Shown: positions 25,337 to 34,459, counted from the first letter of the stretch. The stretch is DNA of 39,058 nt from Bradyrhizobium sp. 132 (GCF_023074185.1 NZ_JADPKY010000042.1:1-39058); one strand, 5' to 3'. Notes: generated by a model from the sequence alone, not told the origin. Made by a program: numbers and translations.

Positions 25337-25787
25337 GGCCCAGGGCTCCGATGATCGCCGTCAATGCATCCACATCGCCGCATTCCAGCGCGAGCTTCAC
25401 GCCGTTCGGCAGCGACACGCTCACTTTGGCCGGAGAACAAAAAGCTGAACTCCCTTTGGGTTCCGAACCACGCACTTCATCGCAAGCCGGCAAATCAACC
25501 GTCGCCACGCTGTGTTTTCGCGACAGGTCCCGCTCGGCCTTCCCCTCAAGCTGAACGGGGATGAACGCCGGGCGTGAGGACGGCGGCAGCGACCTGGTCG
25601 CGCTGTGCTTCTTGATCCACTTCCGAAGGAGGTTCGCGTTGACCCCGTGTTCGAGTGCAAGCCTCGATACCGAAACCCCAGGCTCAAGGCAGGCCGTGAC
25701 AAGACGCTCTTTCGATGCCGCCTCGTAGCGCCGGCGACCGTTCCGGCCAACAAGTCTGACCCGCAGTTTCTGATCATCCGCTGCCAT
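25317..25787 (-). CDS. tnpA: IS66 accessory protein TnpA (helix-turn-helix)
   Basis: 156 residues with the N-terminal helix-turn-helix of IS66 Orf1: RRRYEAASKERLVTACLEPG, then VSRLALEHGVNANLLRKWIKK. The C-terminal segment VSLPNGVKLALECGDVDALTAIIGAL is also typical. Start at 25787 (MAADDQK) chosen because the frame upstream to 25844 runs into the element's end region. It looks intact. Confidence 0.9.
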   Translation of the reverse strand: MAADDQKLRVRLVGRNGRRRYEAASKERLVTACLEPGVSVSRLALEHGVNANLLRKWIKKHSATRSLPPSSRPAFIPVQLEGKAERDLSRKHSVATVDLPACDEVRGSEPKGSSAFCSPAKVSVSLPNGVKLALECGDVDALTAIIGALGHVQTGR

Positions 25788-26034
25788 CACAAGGTGTCCA
25801 CCTATTTTGGTGGACACCTCATGCATCAGGGCACTCAAAAGCAAAAGGTGCGGAGAAATTCGCGCTTACAAATGACCTGTCCGCCGGTTGACGCATAGAA
25901 TTGAGACCGATGTCATCACCTGCGCCGCGCGGCTTGTCGCATACTCAGAAATCACACCAAACGCCTGCTCTACTGGGCGAGGGCGTGCACGGCGCCCGGG
26001 AGGACGCACTCGCAAAATGGATAAGTGCGATGGA

Positions 26035-26487
26035 TCAGCTCCGCGACGGTCTTCGGCTTATTAACAGTAGCGGCTCAGCGTCATCGGGCGGGTCTCCCCA
26101 AGACGCAAAATTGCCGCTGATCGTGTCAGTGAATGGTACCACTCTGCGGATCGCTGGATCGAAGCATAGGTTCATCGTCTCGACCGTACAGACGAGATTG
26201 CCGGCGCTCTCGAGGCGATGAAGGAGATGGAACCGCTTCGCGTCGCAGGCAATCAGCGATGTACGGATTTCAACTGGGTCACCCAGGCGCAGTTCGCGAA
26301 TATAGCGAACATACGTCTCGGTCATAACGAACTGAATCTCCGACTCGGATCCAACACCCTTCGCCCGGCGCCAGATCTCGAGACTGGCAAGGTCGGCGAT
26401 GCGCTGGTAGGTCAGGAAATTGACGTGATCAAGCTTGTCCAACCAGTCCTTCTCGACGACCCCTTCCCAGGAATTAATCCAGGTCAC
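26035..26487 (-). CDS. Second hot-dog thioesterase, coupled to the dehydrogenase
   Basis: 150-residue hot-dog-fold protein: VEKDWLDKLDHVNFLTYQRIADLA near residues 11-34 is the active-site helix region (Asp-His-x-Asn), followed by TYVRYIRELRLGDPVEI and AKRFHLLHRLES. It resembles the thioesterase part of carnitine dehydrogenase/thioesterase systems. GTG start at 26487 lies 14 bases inside the end of the dehydrogenase gene, so the two are translated together. In some rhizobia carnitine dehydrogenase and thioesterase are one fused polypeptide; here they are separate. The C-terminal tail ends shortly before the IS66 flank. Its acyl-CoA substrate is inferred, not shown. Confidence 0.75.
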   Translation of the reverse strand: MTWINSWEGVVEKDWLDKLDHVNFLTYQRIADLASLEIWRRAKGVGSESEIQFVMTETYVRYIRELRLGDPVEIRTSLIACDAKRFHLLHRLESAGNLVCTVETMNLCFDPAIRRVVPFTDTISGNFASWGDPPDDAEPLLLISRRPSRS

Positions 26488-27460
26488 TGTTTACCCCCAC
26501 CAGGCCTGTCCTGACTCGCTCCAATGCGGAGCGGATACCCACCACGCCGGCGTTGCGCAATGCCATCAGTCCTGCTTGTCCATTTGCCCCGATTCCGTTG
26601 GCGACCTTTTCGGCATAGATCTGCATCAGAGCCGGATCAGGCTGGAAGCTGCTCGGAGCTATATAGCCGCTGTCCATTTCCCGACCCAGACTTTCCACGA
26701 ATTTACCCCATAGAGAAGGGTCGCTCTTACCGAGGAATAATGCCGAAGACAGACCCATGACTGCCCAACGGATAGCTGGGCCTGCAGCGATCGCCTTGTC
26801 TATGGATTCCAAATCGGCCACACCTTGCGACATGAGATAGAGAACCTCTCTGAGAACGGCGTACTGGATACGGTTGCCGATATAGCCTTCGATCTCGCGG
26901 TCTAGCTCGACCACTTCGCAGCCTGTGGACCGGTAGAATGCCGAAGCATTGTGCGCTGCCTCTCGGGCCGCGGCGCCTCCCGCGATCTCAACAAGTGGAA
27001 TAAGAAAAGGCGGATTAAAAGGATGGCCGACGAGAATGCGCTCGGGATGCTTCGCTCCACTCCTCAATTTAGAGGAGAGAAAGCCAGAAGAACTCGAGGC
27101 GATGACAACATCAAGTGGCGTATGCGCATCAATTTCCGAAAGCAGGGAGATCTTCGTATCGATATTTTCTGGCCCACTTTCCTGGATGAAATCGGTACCC
27201 TTAACTGCTTCTTGAAAATCGGTGGTGAAGAACACACGCGAGGGTGTCGCGCCAGGCGCCATTCCCAGTTCGGTGAGGGCTGGCATTGCCTTCGCAAGGC
27301 TTTCTCGGAGATAGCTCTCGCGCTCGGCCGCCTGGTCATACACCACGACATCAAGCCCAGCCCGCATGAAGTGCGCGGCCCAACCGGCTCCGATCACGCC
27401 GCCGCCGACGCAGGTGACCTTGGCAATCTTGCGTACGCCCGTTCTTTCAGATTCCGACAT
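26474..27460 (-). CDS. 3-hydroxyacyl-CoA/carnitine dehydrogenase family protein (second copy)
   Basis: 328-residue NAD-dependent dehydrogenase: CVGGGVIGAGWAAHF Rossmann motif near residues 17-31, GTDFIQESGPENIDTKISLL, SSSSGFLSSKLRSGAKHPERILVGHPFNPP with the catalytic histidine, IEGYIGNRIQYAVLREVLYLM and AIRWAVMGLSSALFLGKSD. It belongs to the same family as the enzyme at 10401, but the two are clearly diverged and the strings typical of CdhA (WREALWL, YSFGLRWA, LKWPWTK) are weaker here. It may act on a different beta-hydroxy substrate. It is followed by a coupled thioesterase. There is no adjacent regulator; upstream lies a 470-base gap. Confidence 0.83.
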   Translation of the reverse strand: MSESERTGVRKIAKVTCVGGGVIGAGWAAHFMRAGLDVVVYDQAAERESYLRESLAKAMPALTELGMAPGATPSRVFFTTDFQEAVKGTDFIQESGPENIDTKISLLSEIDAHTPLDVVIASSSSGFLSSKLRSGAKHPERILVGHPFNPPFLIPLVEIAGGAAAREAAHNASAFYRSTGCEVVELDREIEGYIGNRIQYAVLREVLYLMSQGVADLESIDKAIAAGPAIRWAVMGLSSALFLGKSDPSLWGKFVESLGREMDSGYIAPSSFQPDPALMQIYAEKVANGIGANGQAGLMALRNAGVVGIRSALERVRTGLVGVNSDLD

Positions 27461-27930
27461 TCGTTTGCTCCAGTTTCATACAGTTCCCCAGTCGGCGGAC
27501 AGTTGGTAGCCGCCAGTCGACCAAATCCTGAGCCCCACCAAATTCCGGGGCTAGTCTCACAGAAATGAACATGGCCTTACCAGTTGCCGCTGCTCGATCA
27601 GTATGTCCTTACCCAACGCCGAACGGCTACAACACTCGGCCAACTCAGGCGCCGAAAACTAGCGTGTCGACATCTGCTTAGCTCCGACGATTCCAGATGG
27701 CCGGAAGTCGAAATCAAGCGGATGGAAAGTCGAATCCGAGCATGAGGTTAGGAGGCGCCGATCCCTTTCGAGGTTGAGAACTCAAAGAGAGTCTGTAACG
27801 TTCAAAGACATAAGCAAGCATAGCTCGGACTAACGCTCATTTCCTCTAATCCGGGGCCAATGCAGTCGAAATTCTGCTCGGCATTCGAAGAGTGCGGAGG
27901 ATTTCATATCAAAACGTCTCAAATTCGATG
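27461..27930. other. Gene-free gap between dehydrogenase and IS cluster
   Basis: About 470 bases with no convincing frame or RNA. It should contain the promoter for the leftward dehydrogenase-thioesterase pair. Confidence 0.4.
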
Positions 27931-28503
27931 TGACCTTGCCCCCAAGTTTTATCCAGTTCTGAGTTCGCCCTTGCCGATGGATTTGCCCGGTTGGGCGGTG
28001 GAAGCGACGGGAGCTGGCGCGGAGCCTTCGGCATAGCGCAGCGCCAGATCCCGGCGCGGGTGGCAGGTCATGGCGAACTCGGATGGAGTTTTCCATCCGA
28101 GCTGCGAGTGTGGCCGTGTGTCGTTGTAATCGGCCCGCCAGCATCCAAGCGCGACGCGGGCTTGGGCCAGTGACGTGAACAGCGTCTCGTTCAGCAGCTC
28201 ATCCCGCAGACGACCGTTGAAGCTCTCGATGAAGGCGTTCTGCATGGGTTTGCCCGGCGCGATGTAGTGCCACGCGACACGGCTCTGGTCGGCCCATGCG
28301 AGAATGGCGTTGCTGGTGAGTTCGCTGCCGTTGTCGCTGACCACCATCTTCGGCTTGCCACGCTCGATCATCAGTCGGTCCAGTTCCCGCACCACGCGGA
28401 CGCCGGAGAGCGAGGTGTCGGCCACTAGCGCCAGGCACTCGCGGGTACAATCATCGACGACGGTCAGGATGCGGAAGCGGCGACCGTCGGTCAGCTGAAC
28501 AGC
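27931..28503 (-). mobile_element. IS3-family element, truncated
   Basis: The right end (in transcript sense) is TGACCTTGCCCCCAAGTTTT at 27931-27950, resembling IS3/IS407-group termini. The transposase tail lies within. The other end is missing: the sequence breaks at about 28500, directly before the IS256-family gene. Confidence 0.7.
27949..28502 (-). pseudogene. IS3-family transposase OrfB, N-terminally truncated
   Basis: Starts mid-protein at [21 protein letters not shown] and continues through the integrase core: the second Asp in [14 protein letters not shown], the catalytic Glu in [18 protein letters not shown], then [24 protein letters not shown]. About 185 C-terminal residues are kept; the N-terminal part and OrfA are gone. 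The breakpoint coincides with a tandem 8-base repeat AGCTGAAC (28493-28500 and 28501-28508), 5 bases before the IS256 start codon. Confidence 0.85.
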
Positions 28504-28513
28504 TGAACCACCG

Positions 28514-29260
28514 ATGACCGACGATATGATGAACCTGCGCACACTCGTGGAGAAGACCCCCGATGCCGATCTGTTGCGCGAGATGATCGGCTTTGCCGCC
28601 CAGCGCCTGATGGAGCTGGAAGTCGAAGGCCAGACCGGGGCGGCCTATGGCGAGAAGAGCCCCGAGCGTCTGGCCCAGCGCAACGGCTACCACGAGCGGA
28701 TCTGGGAGACCCGCGCGGGTGCGGTCGAACTGCGCATTCCCAAGCTGCGCAAGGGCTCCTACTTCCCGGGCTTCCTGGAGCCGCGCCGCATGGCCGAGAA
28801 GGCGCTCACCGCCGTGGTGCAGGAGGCCCACGTGCAGGGCGTCACGACCCGCTCGGTGGACGATGTGGTGCAGGCGATGGGCATGAGCGGCATCTCCAAG
28901 AGCCAGGTCAGTCGGCTGTGCGCCGAGATCGACGACAAGGTGAAGGCCCTCCTCGCCCGTCCGATCGAGGGCGACTGGCCTTATCTGAGGATCGACGCCA
29001 CCTATGCGAAGGTGCGCCAGAACGGCCGCATCGTGTCGGTCGCGGTGATTGTTGCTGTTGGCGTCAACAGTGACGGCCGGCGCGAGGTGCTCGGCATGGA
29101 TATCGGTCCTTCCGAGGCCGAGACGTTCTGGACCGCGTTCTTGCGCAAGCTCGCCCGCCGCGGCCTGCGCGGCGTCAAGCTGGTCGTCTCCGACGCCGAC
29201 GAGGGCATAAAGGCCACCGTCGCCAAGGTGCCTCAACGCCAGCTGGCAGAGCTGCCGCGT
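28514..29260 (+). pseudogene. IS256-family transposase, part 1 of 3
   Basis: Begins [21 protein letters not shown] and runs through [41 protein letters not shown], the first catalytic Asp region [16 protein letters not shown] and the second, [18 protein letters not shown]: about 242 residues of the mutator-type transposase. An extra C at about 29231 then shifts the frame; corrected, it reads [10 protein letters not shown] and stops exactly at the IS1182 insertion (29261). The protein continues at 30755 and 32788. Almost no IS256 5' noncoding DNA remains before the start codon. Confidence 0.88.
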
Positions 29261-30749
29261 GGGGCTGTTGAAGAACCCCAACAGCGCTGATTCACTCCAT
29301 GTGAAGGTGAGTCGCGATAGGAACGACGGCGATGCTGGGATGCAACGAACGCGGGCAGCTCGAACTGTTCATCACCGGCTCGTTACGCCAGCTTGTCCCC
29401 GACGATCACATCCTCGCCAAGGTCGATCGGGTGTTGGATCTCTCCTGGCTTCGAGGCGAAGTAGCGGGCCTCTACTGCAACGACAACGGCCGGCCGGGGA
29501 TTGATCCGGAGGCCGCGCTTCGGCTGATGCTGGCTGGGTTTCTCCTGGGCGTCGTCCACGATCGGCGCCTCTTGCGGGAGGCCCAGGTCAACATCGCGAT
29601 CCACTGGTTCATCGGCTACGACCTTCACGAGGTTCTGCCTGACCATTCTCCCTAACCCGCATAACCCCAGCGTTGGGGCGCTGATCGTTTCCGCCGCATC
29701 TTCGAACGAACCGTTCAAGCCTGCCTCGTGGCAAAGATCGCCACTGGAGAGATCGTGCACATCGACGCCTCCCCGATCCGCGCCAATGTATCCTGGGAGA
29801 GCCTGGCGGTGAGGCACGTCGCGGCCGTGGAAGCGGCGAACGCGCCCGAGCTCGACGACACCGCGAAGAGCGGCCGCCAGACAGGTAAATTCAAGAAGGT
29901 CTGCACCACCGATCCCGAGGCTACGATGGCGACGAACGGCCGTAATCGCCGGCTCGAGCCGGCTTATAAGCAGCACGCCGCCGTGGACGACAAGCGCGGC
30001 GTCATCCTCGACGTGGAGGTCACCACCGGGGAGTTGAACGAGGGCCAGCACATCGTCGAGCAGGTGGACCGGACGGCTGAGAGGACCGGCACAGCGGTGA
30101 CCACGGTCACCGCCGACGCGGGCTACGCCTACGGCAAGGTCTATGGCGCCATGGAAGAGCGGAACATCCATGCCGTGATCCCGGCCAATGGCCGAGCCGA
30201 TCCGCTCGCCGGTCCCACTCCGTCGCTTTCGGTACGACGCCCAGAACGACATCCTGAAGTGCCCCAGAGGCAAGGTCCTGCGGCCGCGGCGTTTGACCAA
30301 GCACGGGCGCTTCTTCTACTCGAAAGCCAAGGACTGCAGCCGTTGCTCGATGGCGAACCTGTGCCTGTCTGCCGGTCGGCGGAACAAGGCTGTCGTGGTG
30401 AGCGACCATCATCCTGCGCTCCTTCGAGCGCGTCGCCGACGGGAGAACTGGTCGGCCAAGGACAGGCAACTCTACCGGCGACACCGTTGGCGCTCCGAAG
30501 GATACCACGGCGAGGCAAAGACTTGGCATGGACTCGCGCGCGCAATCCGACGCGGTCTTCAGAACATGCGCATCCAGGCGTTCCTGACCGCCGCGGCCGT
30601 CAACCTGAAGAGGCTGGCGTTCGCTCTTTTGCGCTTTCTCCAGATTGTCGCCGCCTCTTTCGTATTGCCCGACGATCATCGCCATCTCGCCGCCGCCTGA
30701 TTCGCAACCGCTATCGGCGTTCGGCTCTAACTGGTTCTTCAACGGCCCC
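29261..30749 (+). mobile_element. IS1182-family element inserted in IS256 gene
   Basis: Ends are inverted repeats: GGGGCTGTTGAAGAACC from 29261 and the complement of GGGGCCGTTGAAGAACC ending at 30749 (16 of 17 match). A 5-bp direct repeat CGCGT flanks it (29256-29260 and 30750-30754), and joining the flanks restores the IS256 reading CRVHFMRN. So this is a precise insertion of 1489 bp. Its transposase is decayed. Confidence 0.88.
29332..30700 (+). pseudogene. IS1182-family transposase, multiply disrupted
   Basis: N-terminal DUF772-type domain from ATG 29332: GQLELFITGSLRQLVPDDH, then RVLDLSWLRGEVAGLYCNDN and RLMLAGFLLGVVHDRRLLRE. Two stops at 29653 and 29662 disrupt the region expected to read DHSSLTRIRQRWGA; small compensating shifts are likely. 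The frame resumes at RFRRIFERTVQACL and IVHIDASPIRANVSWESL, then shifts again near 30186 before RSPVPLRRFRYDAQNDILKC and KDCSRCSMANLC. The C-terminus (AEGYHGEAKTWHGLARAIRRG-like) is kept. Inactive. Confidence 0.86.
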
Positions 30750-30988
30750 CGCGTCCACTTCATGCGCAACGCGCTGGCGCATGCCGGCAAGAGCGGCCGG
30801 CGCGTCGTCTCCGCCTTCATCGCGTTCGCCCAGGACGACACCGAAGCCGCAACAGCGCAGTGGCGCAAGGTCGCGGATCAGCTCCGCCCCAAGCTGCCGA
30901 AGCTTGCCGGCTTTCTCGAGGAGGCCGAGACCGATGTGCTCGCCTACATGACGTTCCCGCCGCAGCGTCGAACCAAGCTGCACTCGAC
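30750..30988 (+). pseudogene. IS256-family transposase, part 2 of 3
   Basis: Continues part 1 directly across the IS1182 insertion: RVHFMRNALAHAGKSGRRVV, SAFIAFAQDDTEAATAQWRKV, RPKLPKLAGFLEEAETDVLA and YMTFPPQRRTKLHST. Compared with the family (AFIATAFAQ) two residues are missing. It is cut at 30988 by the IS110-family element. Confidence 0.88.
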
Positions 30989-32787
30989 GGATGAGATGGA
31001 CAAGCGATGTCTTCATGGCCGAGGCGACGATTGCGGAGATCGCCGTAAGTCCATTCTTTTGTTCGGTCGCGCTGCGGGCCATTCTTCCGTCCCGGCCACC
31101 GATCTCGCAGCCGCCGCGCGACAGGGGCGGTCAAGGCTGACCGCATTTGCGGCCACCGCATGGCTTGGCCTTGACCGGCCCGAGCACGACGGCACGCTGG
31201 TGTGGAACGGGACTGGGTTCCTGGCCTGGCTAGACCTTGCCGTCAGCCGCGACTATGGTTGTTGGGCGCGGGCGACCTCGTGGCGAAGCGTGACGCGTCG
31301 GCTGCAAGCGTGACCGGACTGCCTATTTTGTCCTGCCGGACTGAGGCGCCTGCGCGCCGGGTTTTGACCGCCGCGCTTTCCAGCGACACGAACCGTTCGT
31401 AGCTTCGCTCCACCTGGGCGGCAATCAGCATCTCGCGGTCGCGCAGCGCCTTGATGTTGTAGGCAGGTCCGCGGCGGCTACCTTTCTGTTGCGGATGTCC
31501 GGCTTGAAGTTGCATCGCGCGGGTCTTGTTGGCGACCAGCGCTGGGCGCGCCCACAGGTAATCCTCGCGCTTCGTCAGCAAATGCCAGCAGAGCACAGTG
31601 AGCTTACGAGCCAGGGCACCGCGGCGATCTGATGGCCGCGCCGGGCTCGGATGCGGCCGAAAAAAGCATGCAGTGTACCGGGCGCCTTTGACCGCTGCCC
31701 AAGCCGCCTCGACCAGCATGGCGCGCGCATGACTGCGGCCGATCTTGCTGATACGGCCGTGGTGAGCCGCTCCCAGCCCGGACTGCCGCACCCGCGGGTT
31801 CAGCCCGAAATAGCTCACCAGCTTCTGCGGGCTGTTGAACCGGCCGATGTCGCCGATCGCCGCCACGATCCCGGCGGCGACCGCGAGATTGACGCCGGTG
31901 ATTGTCATCAATCTGTTGACCGCGGGATCGTCTATGGCGTCCTGCGCGATCTCGCGGTCGAGCAGGGCCAGGTCTTCCGCCAACCGGTCAAGCTCACGGA
32001 CGTGCCGATCGATCGCTGCGCGTTCATCGTCCGGCAACTGTTGAGCGGCCAACCACGCCCGGCCGCGGGCATTGAAAAGATCGGCATGCGGGCACTTCGG
32101 GATCAGGTGCGCGTGCAGGATCGAATGCACCTCGTTCTTGAGCCACGTGCGATGCCGCACGACCTGGTAGCGCCGCGCCACCAGCCTGCGCTTGCGTTCG
32201 GTCTCCGCGTCAGGCGTCCAGATCTGCGGCAGATACCCGGCCGCCTGCAGACTGGCGAGCGTGCCAGCATCGATCTTGTCGGACGTGAGCCTGGGCGATC
32301 GCCTTCACCTGCAGCGGATTGGTGATAATCACCCGCGCCACAAACGATGCCAGAACCCGCGACACCGCCATGCTGTTGGCGGTCGCTTCGAGCACCACCT
32401 CATCACTGGCCAGCAGGGTCTTTGCCAAATCCCTCGAGCGCAGTCCGCGTCGTATCAACCCGGCCCGCATGTCGGAGCTTGCCGTCTTCCCAAAACACCA
32501 CCTCCCCGAAAGTTCGGTGGACGTCGATGCCAATCACCCGTCGCATTTGCACCTCCTGCTCGATATGACGGGAGCTGCGGGCGACACGACAACTACGGAT
32601 TCGCGCTCCCAGCGCAACCGGGCGAGTCGCAGAGGCGGCCAGCTACTAACTCGAGCTCTCGGCTCATCGTATGCATCGGCCTGCCCGCACATCGTGCTCC
32701 CGGTGCCTCTGTCCCGATGGTCGCACCATACGCCACGACGCAGAACACCGCAGCGGAACGTTGGCACCGAGAAATCTCATACCGGTT
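30989..32787 (-). mobile_element. IS110-family element inserted in IS256 gene
   Basis: The IS256 reading HST|NPIERLNG is interrupted here by about 1.8 kb. The right flank resumes at 32788 with a possible 2-base AC duplication. IS110-family insertions lack terminal inverted repeats, as here. The left boundary (GGATGAGATGG...) recurs at 38732, supporting it as a true element end. About 240 noncoding bases (32547-32787) precede the transposase, the position where IS110 relatives encode their guide (bridge) RNA. Confidence 0.75.
31243..32546 (-). pseudogene. IS110-family transposase, two frameshifts
   Basis: Starts at ATG 32546 with MRRVIGIDVHRTFGEVVFWE (first DEDD aspartate). One frameshift near 32425 (GFGK then TLLASDEVVLEATANSMAVS) and another near 32285 (VKAIAQAH then DKIDAGTLASLQAAGYLP) split the N-terminal DEDD domain. 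The long last frame, from about 32285 to 31243, includes VARRYQVVRHRTWLKNEVHS, the coiled-coil, and the Tnp_20 domain with ITGVNLAVAAGIVAAIGDIG and SYFGLNPRVRQSG plus HARAMLVEAAW. It encodes an inactive recombinase in this copy. Confidence 0.87.
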
Positions 32788-33003
32788 ACCAACCCCATCG
32801 AGCGCCTCAACGGCGAGATCAAGCGGCGCACCGAGGTCGTCGGCATCTTCCCCAACGAGGACGCCATCGTCCGCCTCATCGGCGCGATCCTGCTCGAACA
32901 GAACGACGAGTGGGCTGTCCAGCGTGCCCGCTACATGACGCTGGAAACCATCGCGCCGTTGAGCGATGATCCCACCGTCAGCCTTCCGGCTATCGCCAGC
33001 TGA
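32788..33003 (+). pseudogene. IS256-family transposase, part 3 of 3
   Basis: Carries the last catalytic-domain block of the same transposase: NPIERLNGEIKRRTEVVGIF, PNEDAIVRLIGAILLEQNDE, WAVQRARYMTLETIAPL, ending SLPAIAS-stop. With parts 1 and 2 it totals about 400 residues, the usual IS256 length, so the original gene was complete before the two insertions. Confidence 0.88.
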
Positions 33004-33356
33004 TCGGCCCGGCTCTTGCCGGCGAACGCGATGCCCCACCGCCAGCTACACCACGCCGGGGGACATGATCTTCGCTCGAATGCGAGCGGATTGTTTGTGC
33101 CGAATTCAACCCAATCTGATCACGCGTTCACCGACTGTGTCGACGAGCTCAACGAGGCCGTGAACCTGCGATGGAGCCTCCATACAGCGCGCCCGAATTG
33201 GCTGTTCGCTGTCGGCACATTGGGACGCAATCTCGTAATCAGTCGCCTAAGGCCATTTGCGGTCCGACGTGGACATTCGTCATGGCTAAGCCAGATGCAC
33301 GAGCGTCCGACCAGCGATCAGCCAACCCTGGGAGAGGAACTCCCCGGATTTCATGC
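33004..33356. other. Short gap between IS256 remains and IS630
   Basis: About 350 bases. The first 60 or so probably hold the IS256 right end (CAGCTACACCACGCC at about 33042-33056 resembles such ends). The rest contains no gene that I recognise. Confidence 0.4.
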
Positions 33357-34459
33357 TAGTGGATCGAATCTAACACTTGGTGCCCTCTTTTGACGGCTGC
33401 GATGATTTTGTCTGGATTGGCCGTCCATGTGAAGGGCTTTGGGTCTGCGTTGGTCTCAGCCAGGAAGCGGTTGATGGCGGCCTGGAGATCGACGACGGAG
33501 TGGAAGACACCGCGCTTCAATCGACGCCGGCTGAGCTTGGCGAAAAAGCCTTCGACGGCGTTGAGCCAGGAGCATGAGGTTGGTGTGAAGTGGAAGACGA
33601 AACGCGGGTGGCGATCGAGCCAGGCGCGAACGTTTGGATGCTTGTGGGCGGCATAGTTGTCGAGAATGACGTGGATGATCTTACCGGCCGGAACCTCCGC
33701 CTCGATGGCGTTTAGACATCGAATGAGTTCCTGGTGACGATGGCGCTGCATGTTGCGGCCGATGACCGTGCCGTCGAGGACGTTGAGTGCGGCAAACAGC
33801 GTCGTGGTGCCGTGCCGTTTGTAATCGTGTGTCATGGTTCCGAGCCGCCCCTTCTTCAGCGGCAGGCCCGGCTGGGTGCGATCGAGGGCCTGAATCTGGC
33901 TCTTCTCGTCAACCGACAGCACGATCGCGTGGGCTGGCGGGTCGACATAGAGCCCGACGACGTCACGCAGTTTGGCGATGAAGTTCGGATCGTTCGAGAG
34001 CTTGAATTGTCGACACCGATGAGGCTGAAGCCCGTGCGCCTTCCAGATGCGACGGACCGCGCTGGCACTGATGCCGCTCGCCCGCGCCATCAGGTCGGCT
34101 GTCCAATGGGTCGTCTCGGTCGGCGGGTCGGCTAATGTGAGCGCGACCACACGCTCGGCCACCTCCGGGCCGAGCCCAGGGATACGCGAGGGGCGCGTCT
34201 TGTCTCGCAGGAGACCATCGACGCCTTGTTCCATGAAGCGTTGCTGCCAGCGCCAAACGCAGGTCTTGGATGTGCCGGCCCGGCGCATGATCTCGTTGGT
34301 GCCGACGCCGTCGGCGCTCAGAAGCACAATGTCCGCTCGCCAAACGTGCTTCTGCGACGCGTTACGGTCCTTGGTGATCGCTTCGAGCCTACGGCGATCT
34401 GGTCGTGTGATCTTGATTGAAATCCCGGTGCGCATGCGCAACACTCGCACGCGCGCCAC
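33356..34459 (-). CDS. IS630-family transposase
   Basis: 367 residues, full length, without frameshift. N-terminal helix-turn-helix region (GTNEIMRRAGTSKTCVWRWQ near 53-72, winged-helix part to about 150 with GISASAVRRIWKAHGLQPHR), then the DDE domain: Asp in VLSVDEKSQIQAL, Asp in HVILDNYAAHKHPNV and Glu in SWLNAVEGFFAKLSRR. All three catalytic acids are present. The stop codon TAG is formed by the element's last base together with the TA target dinucleotide, so the reading frame runs to the very end of the element. It may be functional. Confidence 0.93.
   Translation of the reverse strand: MARVRVLRMRTGISIKITRPDRRRLEAITKDRNASQKHVWRADIVLLSADGVGTNEIMRRAGTSKTCVWRWQQRFMEQGVDGLLRDKTRPSRIPGLGPEVAERVVALTLADPPTETTHWTADLMARASGISASAVRRIWKAHGLQPHRCRQFKLSNDPNFIAKLRDVVGLYVDPPAHAIVLSVDEKSQIQALDRTQPGLPLKKGRLGTMTHDYKRHGTTTLFAALNVLDGTVIGRNMQRHRHQELIRCLNAIEAEVPAGKIIHVILDNYAAHKHPNVRAWLDRHPRFVFHFTPTSCSWLNAVEGFFAKLSRRRLKRGVFHSVVDLQAAINRFLAETNADPKPFTWTANPDKIIAAVKRGHQVLDSIH

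Larger units (their letters stand above)
23276..25869 (-). mobile_element. IS66-family element with 8-bp target duplication
   Basis: The ends are inverted repeats GTAAGCGCGATTTTCTCC at 23276-23293 and its near-complement closing at 25869 (one mismatch over about 22 bases). The flanks carry a perfect 8-bp direct repeat AAATGACC (23268-23275 and 25870-25877), the duplication length typical of IS66. It carries tnpA, tnpB and tnpC on the minus strand; tnpC is broken by a frameshift. The intact target duplication shows a clean insertion with both ends retained. It separates two parts of the carnitine gene set. Confidence 0.92.

Noticed and set aside
28451..29281. 276-residue open frame antisense to the IS256 gene
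   Set aside because: It mirrors the codon structure of the transposase on the other strand and has no motif or ribosome site.
29383..30300. 305-residue open frame antisense to the IS1182 gene
   Set aside because: Shadow of the GC-rich transposase gene; the sense strand carries clear family motifs.
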